Position numbers and translations under genes: made by a program | Notes under the pieces: model-generated | Database searches by the model: none | The model's input: the letters and a program-made list of their open reading frames with translations, nothing else | What the model was told of the DNA's origin: nothing | Shown: positions 47,501 to 60,329 of the stretch, in pieces | Layout: the number at the start of each line of letters is the position of its first letter | Position numbering within the stretch: the first letter of the stretch is position 1 | From: Liolophura sinensis | Taxonomy: Eukaryota; Mollusca; Polyplacophora; Chitonida; Chitonidae | Assembly (NCBI RefSeq): GCF_032854445.1 | Contig: NC_088302.1 | Location: 51,678,046-51,742,045, forward strand | Reading direction: 5' to 3' | DNA length: 64,000 nt

Positions 47501-49340
47501 TAAGTATGCCACTGTGGACGTGACAGGTAAGATTTGGGACTTGTATGGACAGAGTACAAACACGGAGTTAGGAAAGCACCTTTCAGCCATGAGAAACTTT
47601 TCCTGCTCGTAAGTATGCCACTGTGGATGTGACAGGTGAGATTTGGGACTTGTATGGACAGAGTACAAACACGGAGTTAGGAAAGCACCTTTCAGCCATG
47701 AGCAATGTTTCCTTCTCGTAAGTATGCCACTGTGGATGTGACAGGTAAGATTTGGGGCTTGTATGGACAGAGTACAAACACTGAGTTAGGAAAGCACCTT
47801 ACAGCCATGAGAAACTTTTCCTGCTCGTAAGTATGCCACCTTGGATGTGACAGGTAAGATTTGGGACTTGTATGGACAGAGTACAAACACTGAGACTGGA
47901 AAGCACCTTACAGCCATGAGAAACTTTTCCTGCTCGTAAGTATGCCACAGTGGATGTGACCGGTTAAGATTTGGGACTTGTATGGACAGAGTACAAACAC
48001 GGAGTTAGGAAAGCACCTTTCAGCCATGAGCAATGTTTCCTTCTCGTAAGTATGCCACTGTGGATGTGACAGGTAAGATTTGGGACTTGTATGGACAGAG
48101 TACAAACACGGAGTTAGGAAAGCACCTTTCAGCCATGAGAAACTTTTCCTGCTCGTAAGTATGCCACAGTGGATGTGACAGGTGAGAACTGGGACTTGTA
48201 TGGACAGAGAACAAACACTGAGTTAGAAAATCACCTTACAGCCATGAGAAACTTTTCCTGCTCGTAAGTATGCCACAGTGGATGTGACAGGTGAGAACTG
48301 GGACTTGTATGGACAGAGAACAAACACTGAGACTGGAAAGCACCTTTCAGCCATCAGAAACTTCTCCTTGCTCGTAAGTATGCCACTGTGGATGTGACAG
48401 GTAAGATTTGGGACTTGTATGGACAGAGTACAAACGCTGAGTTAGGAAATCACCTTACAGCCATGAGAAACTTTTCCTGCTCGTAAGTATGCCACTGTGG
48501 ATGTGACAGGTAAGGTTTGGGACTTGTATGGACAGAGTACAAACACGGAGTTAGGAAAGCACCTTACAGCCATGAGAAACTTTTCCTTCTCGTAAGTATG
48601 CCACTGTGGACGTGACAGGTAAGATTTGGGACTTGTATGGACAGAGTACAAACACGGAGTTAGGAAAGCACCTTACAGCCATGAGAAACTTTTCCTGCTT
48701 GTAAGTATGCCACAGTGAACGTGACAGGTAAGGTTTGGGACTTGTATGGACAGAGTACAAACACTGAGTTAGGAAAGCACCTTACAGCCATGAGAAACTT
48801 TTCCTGCTCGTAAGTATGCCACAGTGGACGTGACAGGTAAGATTTGGGACTTGTATGGACAGAGGACAAACACTGAGACTGGAAAGCACCTTACAGCCAC
48901 GAGAAACTTTTCTTGCTCGTAAGTATGCCACTGTGGACGTGACAGTTAAAATGTGGGACTTGTATGGACAGAGTACAAACACTGAGATTGGAAAGCACCT
49001 TGGAGCCATGAGAAACTTTTCCTGCCTGTAAGTATGCCACTGTAGACGTGACAGGTGAGATTTGGGGCTTGTATGGACAGAGTGCAAACACTGAGACTGG
49101 AAAGCACCTTACAGCCATGAGAAACATTTCCTGCCTGTAAGTATGCCACTGTGGACGTGACAGGTAAGATTTGGGACTTGTATGGACAGAGTACAAACAC
49201 TGAGTTAGGAAAGCACCTTTCAGCCATGAGAAACTTTTCCTGCTCGTAAGTATGCCACTGTGGATGTGACAGGTGAGATTTGGGACTTGTATGGACAGAG
49301 TACAAACACTGAGACTGGAAAGCACCTTACAGCCAGTAGC
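44536..49340 (+). repeat. 109-bp satellite, about 44 units, each with acceptor-like and two donor-like sites
   Basis: Seen: units of 109 bp containing cacctttcag or caccttacag, then ccatgagaaacttttcctgc, tcgtaagtatgcc, gtggatgtgacag|gtaag, and a 60-bp stretch to the next unit. So per unit there are 49 exon-like and 60 intron-like bases with GT-AG ends. Blocks repeat at larger scale: a marked unit (gccatcagaaacttctcc) occurs near 45,515, 46,715 and 48,352, offsets of 1,200 and 1,637 bp (11 and 15 units). The reverse strand yields many 64-119-codon open frames that are periodic artefacts. Confidence 0.88.
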
Positions 49341-49462
49341 AAGTTTACAAGTACATACCACATTATAAATTATACGTTATTTTTGCGACATGTACATACA
49401 ATGCACAAACACTGCACGAGGGAACAAGAGTTATAGAAAGCAACTGTGCCCATATTTTTCTT

Positions 49463-49464
<2 letters not shown>

Positions 49465-49523
<59 letters not shown>
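49465..49523 (+). repeat. (TA)n microsatellite
   Basis: Perfect ta run just beyond the 109-bp array, followed by AT-rich palindromic sequence to about 49,620. Confidence 0.95.
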
Positions 49524-49525
<2 letters not shown>

Positions 49526-50359
49526 GAATACATTATTTCATGGAAATTTTAATTAACGGTTTATATCAATATTGTATATAATTTTTATATATAATATAAA
49601 ATATTATATCAATAGTCATATCAATATGTAAATAACTACACACAACAGCTTACATCGGCGACTTGAACATACAAATTGAGGGTGGGATATACTTGCAAGT
49701 ATACTACCTGCATGCCACTGGTTAATATGCACCATGTTTGCAAAATACCACTGACCGTGTGAAAAATAAATGACCATGCAAACAACTGTTCTTCCTCATG
49801 TACGGCGGCATTGCACAACGATAAGCTGTATACTGGCAGACTACATCTGTGACATGTACAAAATGTTCGATTAAACCGCGAGACCAAAAGATAGTGCTAT
49901 AAAATCATGGACAATATCCCATCCCCAGTACACATGTGTGACACGTATACCGTTTAGATTGATGCGGACGACATATCTGTGAATAAAAATCCTCCTGCCC
50001 ATTCAACAACATTACGAATTATTTAAATTTAATGTTCAACACCCGCTGTATGGGAGGAATCATTTCATAAATACGATTCTAACAGTTTTCTCAGACTGTT
50101 TTTTCGGTAAGGCCTACGTATTACGAGCGCTATCTGTGGCTCGATATCAATGGTTATATCTTGTCAACACCAAGCAGTAAATCAGGGTACGCTACATGTT
50201 CTTAGACCTAACAGACGCTAGATAAATGCTATCGCCCCTACCACACCCCGCTACCCGGCCTAAAAAAATGCACAAGCAGTTAACTTGACAAGTTCTATAT
50301 AATTATGAAACAGTATGGTAATAAAGACTAGACCTGTATTACACATGTTTGAAACTTAA

Positions 50360-51157
50360 TTTGGTCAGTATTAGTCAGGCTTAGGAAGAACCCTGATTCG
50401 CTTCAGTATTAGTCAAGCTGAGGAAGATCCCTGATTCGCTTCAGTATTAGTCAAGCTGAGGAAGATCCCTGATTTGCTTCGTATTCTGTACAATAGATGA
50501 TTTGGTAAGCATTAGTCAGGCTGAAGAAGATCTCTGATTGGCTTCGTATCTTGGTCAGTGTTAGTAAGGCTGAGGAAGATCCCTGATTGGCTTCGTATCT
50601 TGGTCAGTGTTAGTCAAGCTGAGGAAGATCCCTGATTTGCTTCGTCTTCTGTACAATAGGTGATTTGGTAAGTACTAGTCAGGCTGAGGGAGATCCCTGA
50701 TTGGCTTCGTATCTTGTTCAGTGTTAGTAAGGCCGAGGGAGATCCCTGATTCGCTTCGTATTTTGGTCAGTGTTAGTCAGGCTGAGGAAGATCCCTGATT
50801 CGCTTCAGTATTAGTCAAGCTAAGGAAGATCCCTAATTCGTTTCGTATTTTGTACAATAGGTAATTTGGTAAGTATTAGTCAGGCTGAGGAAGATCCCTG
50901 ATTCGCTTAGTATTTTGTACAATAGGTAATTTTGTCAGTATTAGTCAGGCTGAGGAAGATCCCTGATTGGCTTCGTATCTTGGTCAGTATTAGTCAGGCT
51001 GAGGGAGATCCCTGTTTCGCTTAGTATTTTGTACAATAGGTAATTTTGTCAGTATTAGTCAGGCTGAGGAAGATCCCTGATTGGCTTCGTATCTTGGTCA
51101 GTATTAGTTAGGCTGAGGGAGATCCCTGGTTCGCTTAGTATTTTGTACAATAGTCGA
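50360..51157 (+). repeat. Tandem repeat, about 15-17 units of 38-66 bp
   Basis: Core cagtattagtcaggctgagg + aagatccctgattcgcttcg, with optional segments tattttgtacaatagg and tgatttggtaagtattag. Unit length is variable because the segments are present or absent. Three or four units carry TTG|GTAAGTATT. Confidence 0.8.
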
Positions 51158-51169
51158 CAAGAAGATTAT

Positions 51170-53320
51170 GCAATCATCAGCCATTTTCATATAAAAAAAA
51201 GGTCATTAGGTAAAGAATTACACGTTTGTTTTGGACATCGACTGGATGAATTATTGGTTGTTTATTTAGCGAATAACAACGCAAAGCATTCTACTGAGTG
51301 ACGCAATGCCTTCTCTGGGTCTTTCCAAGGTGGGTTGAAACTGCGAAACATGCGGGGTAATGCGTATCATTGTGAGATTAGCTTTATGGCATGCTGTAAC
51401 AAATCTTGATCTATGAAAAAAGATAACCTCATAAAGCATGGATGATAAAATCTGAACAGAATATTTGTCTCGTATACAGATATGAATAATTTATTACATT
51501 TAGTGATGTAATACTTTAACATTTAAATATTTAATTAACCTTGTCGACATTGCAAGTTTAAAAATCTGTTGTCAGGGTTCCATATCTGCAAACCACGTCT
51601 GATATGCGTATCGCTATCTCATATGCGGAATAAATCAATGATAATATCATAGACAGTGAAGGTTTATCTACTATTGTAGTAGTATGCTGCTATCTCCATA
51701 CATCCTTCCCTGATCACCAATTTGTTAAATACTTCCTGTGTACCAGGTTCAATAATTCACCGTATTTGTTTCCTTGTTCATATTAATAGTTTGGCAGAGT
51801 GACTGGCAGAATAATTGTCTTTGCAATGCCTGCAGATATTGAACATGTTGACTTGTTGTTCTGATTGTAGTTCGTTTCACATCCTGAAGTCAGCTTGATA
51901 ATTTCACTTTAGCCACTATACTAACACTCTGGGACATGTTCCCCACAATATCACAAATTAACTACCAATTACGCATTATAACAGTATGCACAGTATGCAT
52001 TTTAACAGTATGCACAGCTAATGAAAAGTACAGTAATGAAAAAGAAAAGTTATCCTGCTGTAAACAGTGCTGCTATGAGACATTCAACACGTGGCCCTTT
52101 AAAGGAATCCACATATATCAGCTTTGTTTTAATGTTATTGTATGTTAAATGCGATGACAACACGGCCTTTTGGGTATTTCCAGAGCAGTAAGGCCTAATA
52201 AATTGCAATTATCATCACGGCATTTCTTTTACCTAATTCTGCTGAAGCCATCCTGCTCGGGGGCGTGTGATTTACTAATATTTGAAGATATGGACGAACA
52301 GTTAGAATAACACCCTAACTGAGGTAAATTGACAAGAGGGCGTATTTCTCCGGTTTCGTGTGGCCATTTGACAGCCACAACACTGTCATCCTTGCTCTGG
52401 TTTACCCTGTGTTCTTGTACGTCTTCGATCCTATTTAATACATTTTTCAAGTAGAAGGATGGTGACGATGCTTATAAGAATGGCGTTTGGCATTGCTTTG
52501 AAGGAATTTGGTTACACCATAACCAGGCTGTGTAAAACTGCTATAGTTCAGAGAATGATAATCTTTAAGTTATTACCACATTAATCTGCAACAGCCACCA
52601 AGACCTGTGCCTTATTATTTCCTACCAAGTCACAGAGCATTTGACCTTGTTTCCGTAAGCCCTATACTTGGTCTTAGTCCACCTTTAATAGTAGATAGTG
52701 GTAATTTCTCATGCACTTGACACGTGTCATAGAATCCTGTAGGATGGAGTTGGATTTGACAATGGTGTGAACATAAAGGACAAATTTCCACGTTGTCCCG
52801 CGCAGCGTCTTGTTTCCTGCTTGACTGCTGGATGGAGGGAAGTCATATTGATCCCCGTATAGAATGATAATCAGTGGCTGTCATAATCACTTTGCCGTAA
52901 AGAAAGATACATCTGAGGCTTTTGATATCATCCCTCCACATCAATATAATTAAAGACGTACAGCATAGAGGGTAAAAACAAAACAACGACGACAGTGTGA
53001 GAGTTGGCAAACGGTCACGGCCAAATCGCGTAACAGGTGAAAAACGCTCTCTCAGCAATTTACGTCAGTCTCTTCGTTGGCTGAAATCCCTACATGTGCT
53101 GGAACCCATGTCAGACATATGTCTATTTCACTCAAAAATAAAGTAGTATTAAAATAAAGATATCAAACAAAACATGATGACAGCTATGTCACTAAGGTTT
53201 CAGTTGACGACAACGCAGAAAATATGGCTACCGTGATTGGACGAAAATCAAACATCACAGACGGGTCTTGGTGCTATCGCTGAAGCAAATCTTACATATC
53301 TTATCCCACTGCTTTATCCG
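51170..53320. other. No recognised gene
   Basis: AT-rich, short frames only. The word gtgtgagagttggcaaacgg near 52,995 recurs in altered form at 62,830, suggesting another dispersed repeat. Confidence 0.35.
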
Positions 53321-53325
53321 TTTAT

Positions 53326-53725
53326 TACGGGGCCAAAAAAGGGACATGGCAGTTTTCTTCTCTTTTTTAACTGAGTTTTCTTTTTTTTTTTCACTTTTGC
53401 AGTCAAAGTTTTACTTTTTTTAAGCAGACTCCAAAAAAGTAAAACTTTGACTGCAAAAGTGAAAAAAAAAAGAAAACTCAGTCTAGGGCCCCGAGATAAT
53501 CAGCCTATCGGATTACAGCTCAATTCGTGGTGTTGTCTAAATAGCGATACCTGCGGTCAAATCATTGGTAGATTATCTCGAGCCCGACTTAGTTATCTCG
53601 AGCCCCGCCGACGCCAAACGTAATCCGATTGTTTTTTATCTTTAAAAAAGGGAAAAGCGTGCTTAAAAAAGGGAAAAGCACAGTTAAGAAAAAGGGAAAT
53701 CGACATGTCCCTTTTACGGCTCCGT
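53326..53725. mobile_element. Fold-back (MITE-like) element, 400 bp
   Basis: Seen: ends tacggggccaaaaaagggac and (reverse complement of the right end) tacggagccgtaaaagggac + atg. Inside, 53,371-53,420 and 53,433-53,481 form a near-perfect inverted repeat of about 49 bp around a 12-base loop, with only a one-base difference in a T run (11 T against 10 A). A second inner pair is cggattac (53,509) and gtaatccg (53,621). There is no open frame of note. Target duplication is not clear. Confidence 0.7.
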
Positions 53726-54144
53726 AGGTTATTGGGCTGCATTAGTTCTTTCATTTCAGGTTTAAGAATGGCATCTTTCTACAAAAGAAATATTTCAACA
53801 TTGATCTCATTCAAACCCTGCAGAGGGCGAATCCTGAAAAAAGAGAGTAGTTCCAGTCTAATAACTAAATTAATTTCAATCCAATTAATGACCTTTGAGC
53901 ACTTTACGTTTCATCTTCAGGTTGCTGCACATGAGGATAAGACCCATATTAATACTGAGTTACTTACTGCTAGATTGACATCTGAATAAAGAATGGATCA
54001 TTCATTATGCATGCTTAAAGGTCTGCATTAAGAAGATTCTTCTATAGTATCCTACTTTATTTTGACGGACTGATTTATCTGATTGATACTTGCTCAATAC
54101 TATTACCGAAGAATTTCTAAATAATACAGGCGGCCAGTGTTACG

Positions 54145-54232
54145 TATGGAAGAAGGATAAGGACACTTTGTTTCGCGCTTCGCGGGTACGAGGACGGTGG
54201 GCCGGACGAGATGTCCTCAACCGGCTTCCATA
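54145..54232. repeat. Imperfect inverted repeat
   Basis: tatggaagaaggataaggaca at the left is mirrored by tgtcctcaaccggcttccata at the right (16 or more of 21 match). cttccata recurs at about 54,349. Possibly the end of another fold-back element. Confidence 0.4.
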
Positions 54233-54369
54233 ATTATGGGTGGGGTAAAGCGGAGAGCCCATACAGTACACAGGTCCTCTCTAGCGACCAGGGGTATAAA
54301 TGATGGTTTAACAAAGAGGTGAGGACACGTCCACAGTCTTAGCAAGCCTTCCATAATCACTGTCTCCCT

Positions 54370-57300
54370 CGCCGCTCCATCCCCAACACTTCTCTGAAAG
54401 TGATCGTCAGTTTCATGGATTACGCATGCGCAAACGGAGGCGTGTTTGAGCTTTGGATACTAACGCAACATATACATGTAAACTGATGATTCTCTGTTCA
54501 GTGCTAATGCCATCATGTAACATTTATGAAAATTAAAAGCTTGTTTGCCCCTAGCCCCCTAGGACAAATGATGATTAGTGGTCTCTTTCCAAGATTAGGC
54601 TAGAGAAGGAAAGAGATTTTTAAGCTTAGCTTTTGACATGGTGAACACAAAAGTGCTAGCAACAGGATGGAAAGTTTACATATATATATAATTCGGGATT
54701 TACAGTGTACAAATTTTACTAAGTAACTATCAAGACGTCGTAATCAGAGTGTGTAAGAGAGAGGTGGGGATTACTAATTGAAACAAAATATATTCCCCAT
54801 CCATTTTCTGACAAACAGCTTAAATATGCAGTAATCCCAAGTTTGTCTCGCAATGTTTAGCATTAGCATTATTAGAAACATTCTTTGAAAGATAAAACAG
54901 TGATGAAACGTGACAAAATGTTTTATATAACATTGACCAAGATAGATATCTGATGTGGGACAAACGACAACAAAGAAGTTAACATGAAATTATTGTATAA
55001 CCTTAGTGTGGTTTTGCACAGTTTAGGCAAACTTGGAATTATTCAGTCAAGCTGTAAGAACACGTTAGAAATAGAAATTATTTTTAGGGGAAGCTTACGG
55101 AGTATGAGTTATAGACGGAGCAAAGTCGACAACCTGAGCTACAAACAGGGTCCTATTCTAAAAAGTCATTTTTGACCAAAATCAAAATTTGAAACCCTCT
55201 TTATGGGCTTATTTTTGGGGCTTATATATATTTTTTTTAATTTCAACAATGTTATCTTGACACAAATGTGCCAAAACGTCAACTTCAAGCGTCAAAAACT
55301 AAACATTTTAATGAGGTTTTATATTTTGACTCGTCAGAAATGGCTTTGATCATGGATGTTTCTTCATTTCAAAGTCTTTATTTTCTTCCAAAAAGTAACC
55401 AAAAAGTTGATTGGCATGATTCATCAGTCAATGAAATCATTATTACTAATAGTCTGAATAAAATACGATCATACGGAAAAAGGACAAGAGCAAAGTCAAC
55501 ATCGATGTTTATTGTATAACTACAGACATTCAATTAAGGTATTAACATTCAATTCACACATTAAGGTTTTGTAGACCAGTATTACAACAATTAACCAGAA
55601 CTGTACGATGCACATGTACGAAAATAGAGATTTATATTATATAGGTAATAACAGGAGAACGTGGAAAATAGATTGTCATATCTGATAAATACCCTCCTGT
55701 AGCTGTCAGATCTAGAGAGTATCTGAAGCTGAGTGTTGTAATACTGAACATAAAACATTCAGACATCAAAGGGTTTTTCTTTAGAGAGTATATCACATGA
55801 AGGCCTCAAAACTGTGGTCAAAGATATTGACCGAAATCCTGTTCTGACGGAATTAGCACCGTAGCTCACATTTATGAGTACCATTAAACATTGTTGATTA
55901 GAACGTTTCATGAGAATTCACCATCTGACATTCTGCCAATTTATCCATAATACTCACGCCAAGAAAATAACAACAACAGCAAAAAGATGACCTCAACAAG
56001 TAAACAAGAAACAACAACTTACATTTACAACCTTACTGAAATTATGAGTCTTGTTCCGGTGGGAAATGTTGAATAGTGTTGTTTAACGCACGTGTACACA
56101 TAACACGACCCCCCACCTCCCATCCCCACCCGACCCCGCTCCTAAAAACAGCAAATGAATATGGTTATCATTATTGCTCATAAATTCTGACTACCGCTTT
56201 ACAATGTGGCTTGATTTTGAATTTCACAATGTTGTAAAATGGTCATATTATGATTACATTTAAGAAATCACTATTGAAGCTATACATTTATAAAAGCTGT
56301 GTGTCTGGATAAGTCGTGAGATCACCTATTAAATAAACTTAGAGATAAATGATCACAAATGTGCAATAAACCCCATCAGCAGTTAACAGTATCATCCATT
56401 TTGTGACTGACCTGACAAAACCAAGGTGAATAAAGATAGTAATTCTTAGAAGAGAAAGCTATCATCAGTTCGCACAGCAAGGATTTTAACTACTTTGGAA
56501 AACATTAGTTTCCGTATTCAACGCGAGAAAGAAGTAAATCATAAATAACGAATCAACAATAATAACAACAACATGTATTCACATAGAATTTGGTTATGTC
56601 TCTGAATTTCAAATTCTCTGGAAACACCTGTTCATATTGAATATTTCATTATGCCCTTCGCAACATAACATGAAAGGGCTTGTTATTTAGTTACATGTCT
56701 AATCAGCCACACATATCATTTTGTTCCTGCCACCTACTGACAATGCCATTCTTATGTCGTAAAGACCGAGAAGAATTGGCTCTTGTTAAATACACTTTAT
56801 TCACTATCATCACAAAAGCACAGTTACGGAGGCCACAGCAAATATGAATTCACCACACCAGATTTTCATAAAAGAAGGAATTGTCCATGCCTAATTGGCA
56901 ATGCTAACAGTTCACGTGTCTCTGCGATGAAATGCTTTGGAACGTGTGTCAAGCAGTCAAGCAGAACTGTAATATACAGAATGAAAATACATTCGATCAT
57001 CTCAAATCCTTGTTCTCAAATTATCGATTGGATCAATGATGAGGCGTTTCGTATTGTACACATCTGCAGTCGAATAATTGTGTAAAGGTTTGTTCCATAG
57101 TTCAGACGAGTGTGGAACACTGAGGGCTAAAGCAGTTCAATCGTCAGTTGAAATGGTCGTCTACCACACTCCCTAAACCTGGTTAGGGCGTCAGAAAACA
57201 AAACATATTAGAAAGCAACGCTGAATCTAATCCATACAAGTGAAATACACTACATTGAACTGTGCATGTCATTAAAGACCTAATCGTCCCTCGATTTTGG

Positions 57301-57790
57301 TCTCACAGATGGACAATATTCTAGGCATGGAGTCATATCATATTGTAGGCAATGTTTTATGTCTGATATTTAAGTGCATCACAGATATGAAATGTGTTTC
57401 ATCCGGGTGGTGATTGCAACTGTTCCTTAAAGCACAATACAGATATGTGTCACACGAATCCATTGGCTGCAGAGAAAAAACTGACAATGTGACTAAGAGG
57501 TTACGTGTCTGTTGGTGGCAGGAAATTACAGCCTGTATTATTTACCGTTATCTGTTACTGACTGTTTGCCATCAGAGCGTTAGAGGCAGAAATGTTGACA
57601 GATGACGAACGTGAGCATCATTAACACAGTGAAAGGTTACTTTAGCCCAAAAGCAAAAACGGCAGTGTCAAGACAGCAGATGTCCATTGCTTTAAAACTT
57701 TGCAATAATAACTTGGAGTATCTATGTAAACATCTGGTCATTACTTTGGCCTTACTTTTAGCTTGCAATATTATAAACTACACAGATTTT
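54370..57790. other. No recognised gene
   Basis: AT-rich sequence without long frames, clear splice-bounded exons or tandem repeats that I could see. Confidence 0.35.
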
Positions 57791-57794
57791 CAGT

Positions 57795-58105
57795 CTATGA
57801 GGACGAGGAGTCATTAGGTGTGTGTATATATACTGTGTCTTCTTGTGGCAGGGCGAGTCCATTTCACCTAAGTTCTGTCGCCACTGAAGTATCATGCCGA
57901 AGACACCAGACATGACACCCCACCCAGTCACGTTATACTGACACCAGTCAGACCAGTCATGTTTCCTTGCTCTAACCTCTCAGCGCTGAACGTCAAGTTA
58001 GACAGCAACAAATACCTTTTTTAAAGTCTTTAATATGACCCGACGGGGGTTTTATCCCGGGTCTCACCACTTCAAGGCCGACGCCCTAATCATTAGCCCA
58101 CCGAA
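57795..58105 (+). repeat. Dispersed repeat, longer copy of the 36-kb family
   Basis: Contains tatgaggacgaggagtcat, actgtgtcttcttgtggcag, cgccactgaagtatcatgcc, gaagacaccagacatgacac, and ends after gacgccctaatcattagcc. Non-coding. Confidence 0.55.
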
Positions 58106-58924
58106 GCGGTAGGGGAAACAGAAATCAAAGCCATAATAAAATATTAAAAGGTCAGCACATCAAACATTTAGATTATATACAAGGCATCCTGTATTGTGCA
58201 ATGCTACGAATGAAATAACCTTAAATAACCTTTATTTAATGAATTACCTTTATACAATATGTCATACGTTTGACTATATTCTTCTGTCTTATCCAAACAA
58301 TTGGCAACATTTCTCCATTCTTTGGATACAGTATCACTTGGGATAATTATTTGCGGAAGTTTCTTTTATGTATGACAGAAAATATATTATTATTTATGAA
58401 ATAAAATGTGATTGACTTCTCGTGACTGGGTATTTTATTATGATGGGTTTCGGTGATTTAATACAGAGTTATCATTGAATATGATTGTGAATAATGTCTT
58501 ATCAAAAATACATATCTGGCCATCACTTATGTCGAACTCTGAATATGATGTTAGCGAGTAGCGTGAGATCGTGAAGGACATATTTTAATTAAAGATTAGT
58601 AATTTAAGAGAAAGCGCTAATCCAGCACTTTTTATAATTATGATGTACGTGAGCACAGCCTTTTTTTAACACTAACATCAGTTATTTTATGAACCATGTA
58701 CCTAATCATAAAATTCGTGCTAAGATTATGTTGTGTCCATAATACGAAGAGTCTAGACTTATTCTTCAGACATCGTCGGCAGAATATGCACAGCAGCCCG
58801 ATCTGTCATTATACAGACAGTTTGTCACCGTCTCCAGGTTTCTGGAAAGGCTCTACGCTGGCAGCACAGACAAGATGGTCATTCATCATTTACTATTCAG
58901 TTCTAAGATCAGTGTTTGGCTACA

Positions 58925-59162
58925 CCCGAGGGCCTTCTGCAGTGGCGCCTCTGGCGACCTCCGTGGAGGAAACTGGGGACCCATCGCAGTGGCGCCTATG
59001 CTGACTTCCGGGAAGGAACATGGGAACCTCACACAGTAACGCCTCTATTGACACTATTCCTCGGTAAGGAACCCAGGGACCTTCGCATTTGCGCCTCTGT
59101 TGACCTCCAGGGAGAAACCCGGGGACCTTCCGCAGTAACGCCTTTGCTGATCTCCAGGAAAT
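58925..59162 (+). repeat. Degenerate tandem repeat of about 47 bp, five units
   Basis: Units: ggggaccttccgcagtaacg + cctttgctgacctccaggga. Open on both strands (GPSAVAPLATS-like) but diverged in all codon positions; I treat it as a repeat. Confidence 0.65.
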
Positions 59163-59858
59163 TTTAATGGTCAGTGAAGAAAGAATACAAAACATTTAAC
59201 AGACTGTTTTAGACATTTCGTGACAAGTGTCGTGACAAGTGCCATGTCAAGCGTGGAGATGCCAAAAAGTCATAAATACAAAGTCTATAAGAAACCTGGA
59301 TTAAAAAGCAACCATTGTCGTACAACAGGAAATACCCTTGATGGAACTGCGCACCAGTGCCTAAAATTCTTACATACCAAACCATATTCATTTAAACAAA
59401 TATAGACTGGGTTTACAAGGGGTTCAGATACACAATACGGTGAAATCACTTTAATGGCACTTTAGTTTTGCTCTTCAGTTTAGATATGTTCCTGACAATG
59501 GTTTAGCAAAGAGATAAACACTTTTACATAGCACTAAATGATTCACACCGTTTCAATGAAGTAACACAGGCAAAGTTAAGTGACCGGTTTCCACCTTGTT
59601 GATTCACCAGATCTGATGTAGGGAGCCTGACGGTGAGTAATAGTCCATGAATCTTGAGGCAGCATGGAATCTCAACCCGGCTAGAAGATCAGAAGAGACA
59701 ACCGGATTAGCATGACGGCAAGGGCTATTACAGCTGGCTCGTATCTCATTTTCACTTCAGAGACGTTATTTCCACTTGGTTGGAGAAACTGGATCTCATA
59801 TCTACGGACATTATTGTTTCCACCAGTGGTAACATCTGTTTGGTATTCATGGTCGCCT

Positions 59859-60329
59859 TTAAGCTGCTCGAATCACTCTGTTCAACACGTTTGATGGAGT
59901 ACCTGCAGGGAACAATTCAGTACCGTATACAGTAGCATTTATGAAAAGTAAAACGTCTCAATTTACCTTTACACAGAATCAACATGGCAAACTGGCACAA
60001 CAGATCAACAAAGATTATAAACGCAAAGAGATATATTGACGAAATGCATGCGACCACGTAAGATGGACATAGAAAAATGCATTTATAAATAATAAAAAAT
60101 AAATACAATAATAAAAAGAGATTTAAGAGAGAATAAAAAGCAAGTTCAACATGAGTATGGCCTGTAACTGATGAAGAGACTTAAAATATCAGCCTCTACG
60201 GCTGACTCCAGACGGGGGAGACTAGGGTTACCTCGTCGGTGGATGGCGGCTACTGCATCAGGAGGGACCAGGGCATCCCTAGGCATAAGTTGGGCGTGTC
60301 CCTCTGATAGAACCATATCACACACGTAC
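59859..60329 (-). CDS. Candidate last two coding exons of an unidentified gene
   Basis: Seen on the minus strand: acceptor gttttgggatttctcag|G at 60,329; 98 nt open reading with YVCDMVLSEGHAQLMPRDAL, then VPPDAVAAIHRR; donor CGACGAG|gtaacc at 60,232. The next acceptor is ttgttccctgcag|GT at 59,902, and phases join (G+GT) to give GTPSNVLNRVIRAA and TAA at 59,859-59,861. An ATTAAA lies further downstream near 59,450. Composition looks protein-like, unlike the surrounding open frames. I do not recognise the family, and I found no convincing upstream exon in the remaining 3.6 kb. Could be a false join. Confidence 0.4.

Noticed and set aside
44746-49361. Many 64-156-codon minus-strand frames (YSVHTSPKSYLS...)
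   Set aside because: Periodic shadows of the 109-bp array; 109 is not a multiple of three, so the frame rotates and stops.
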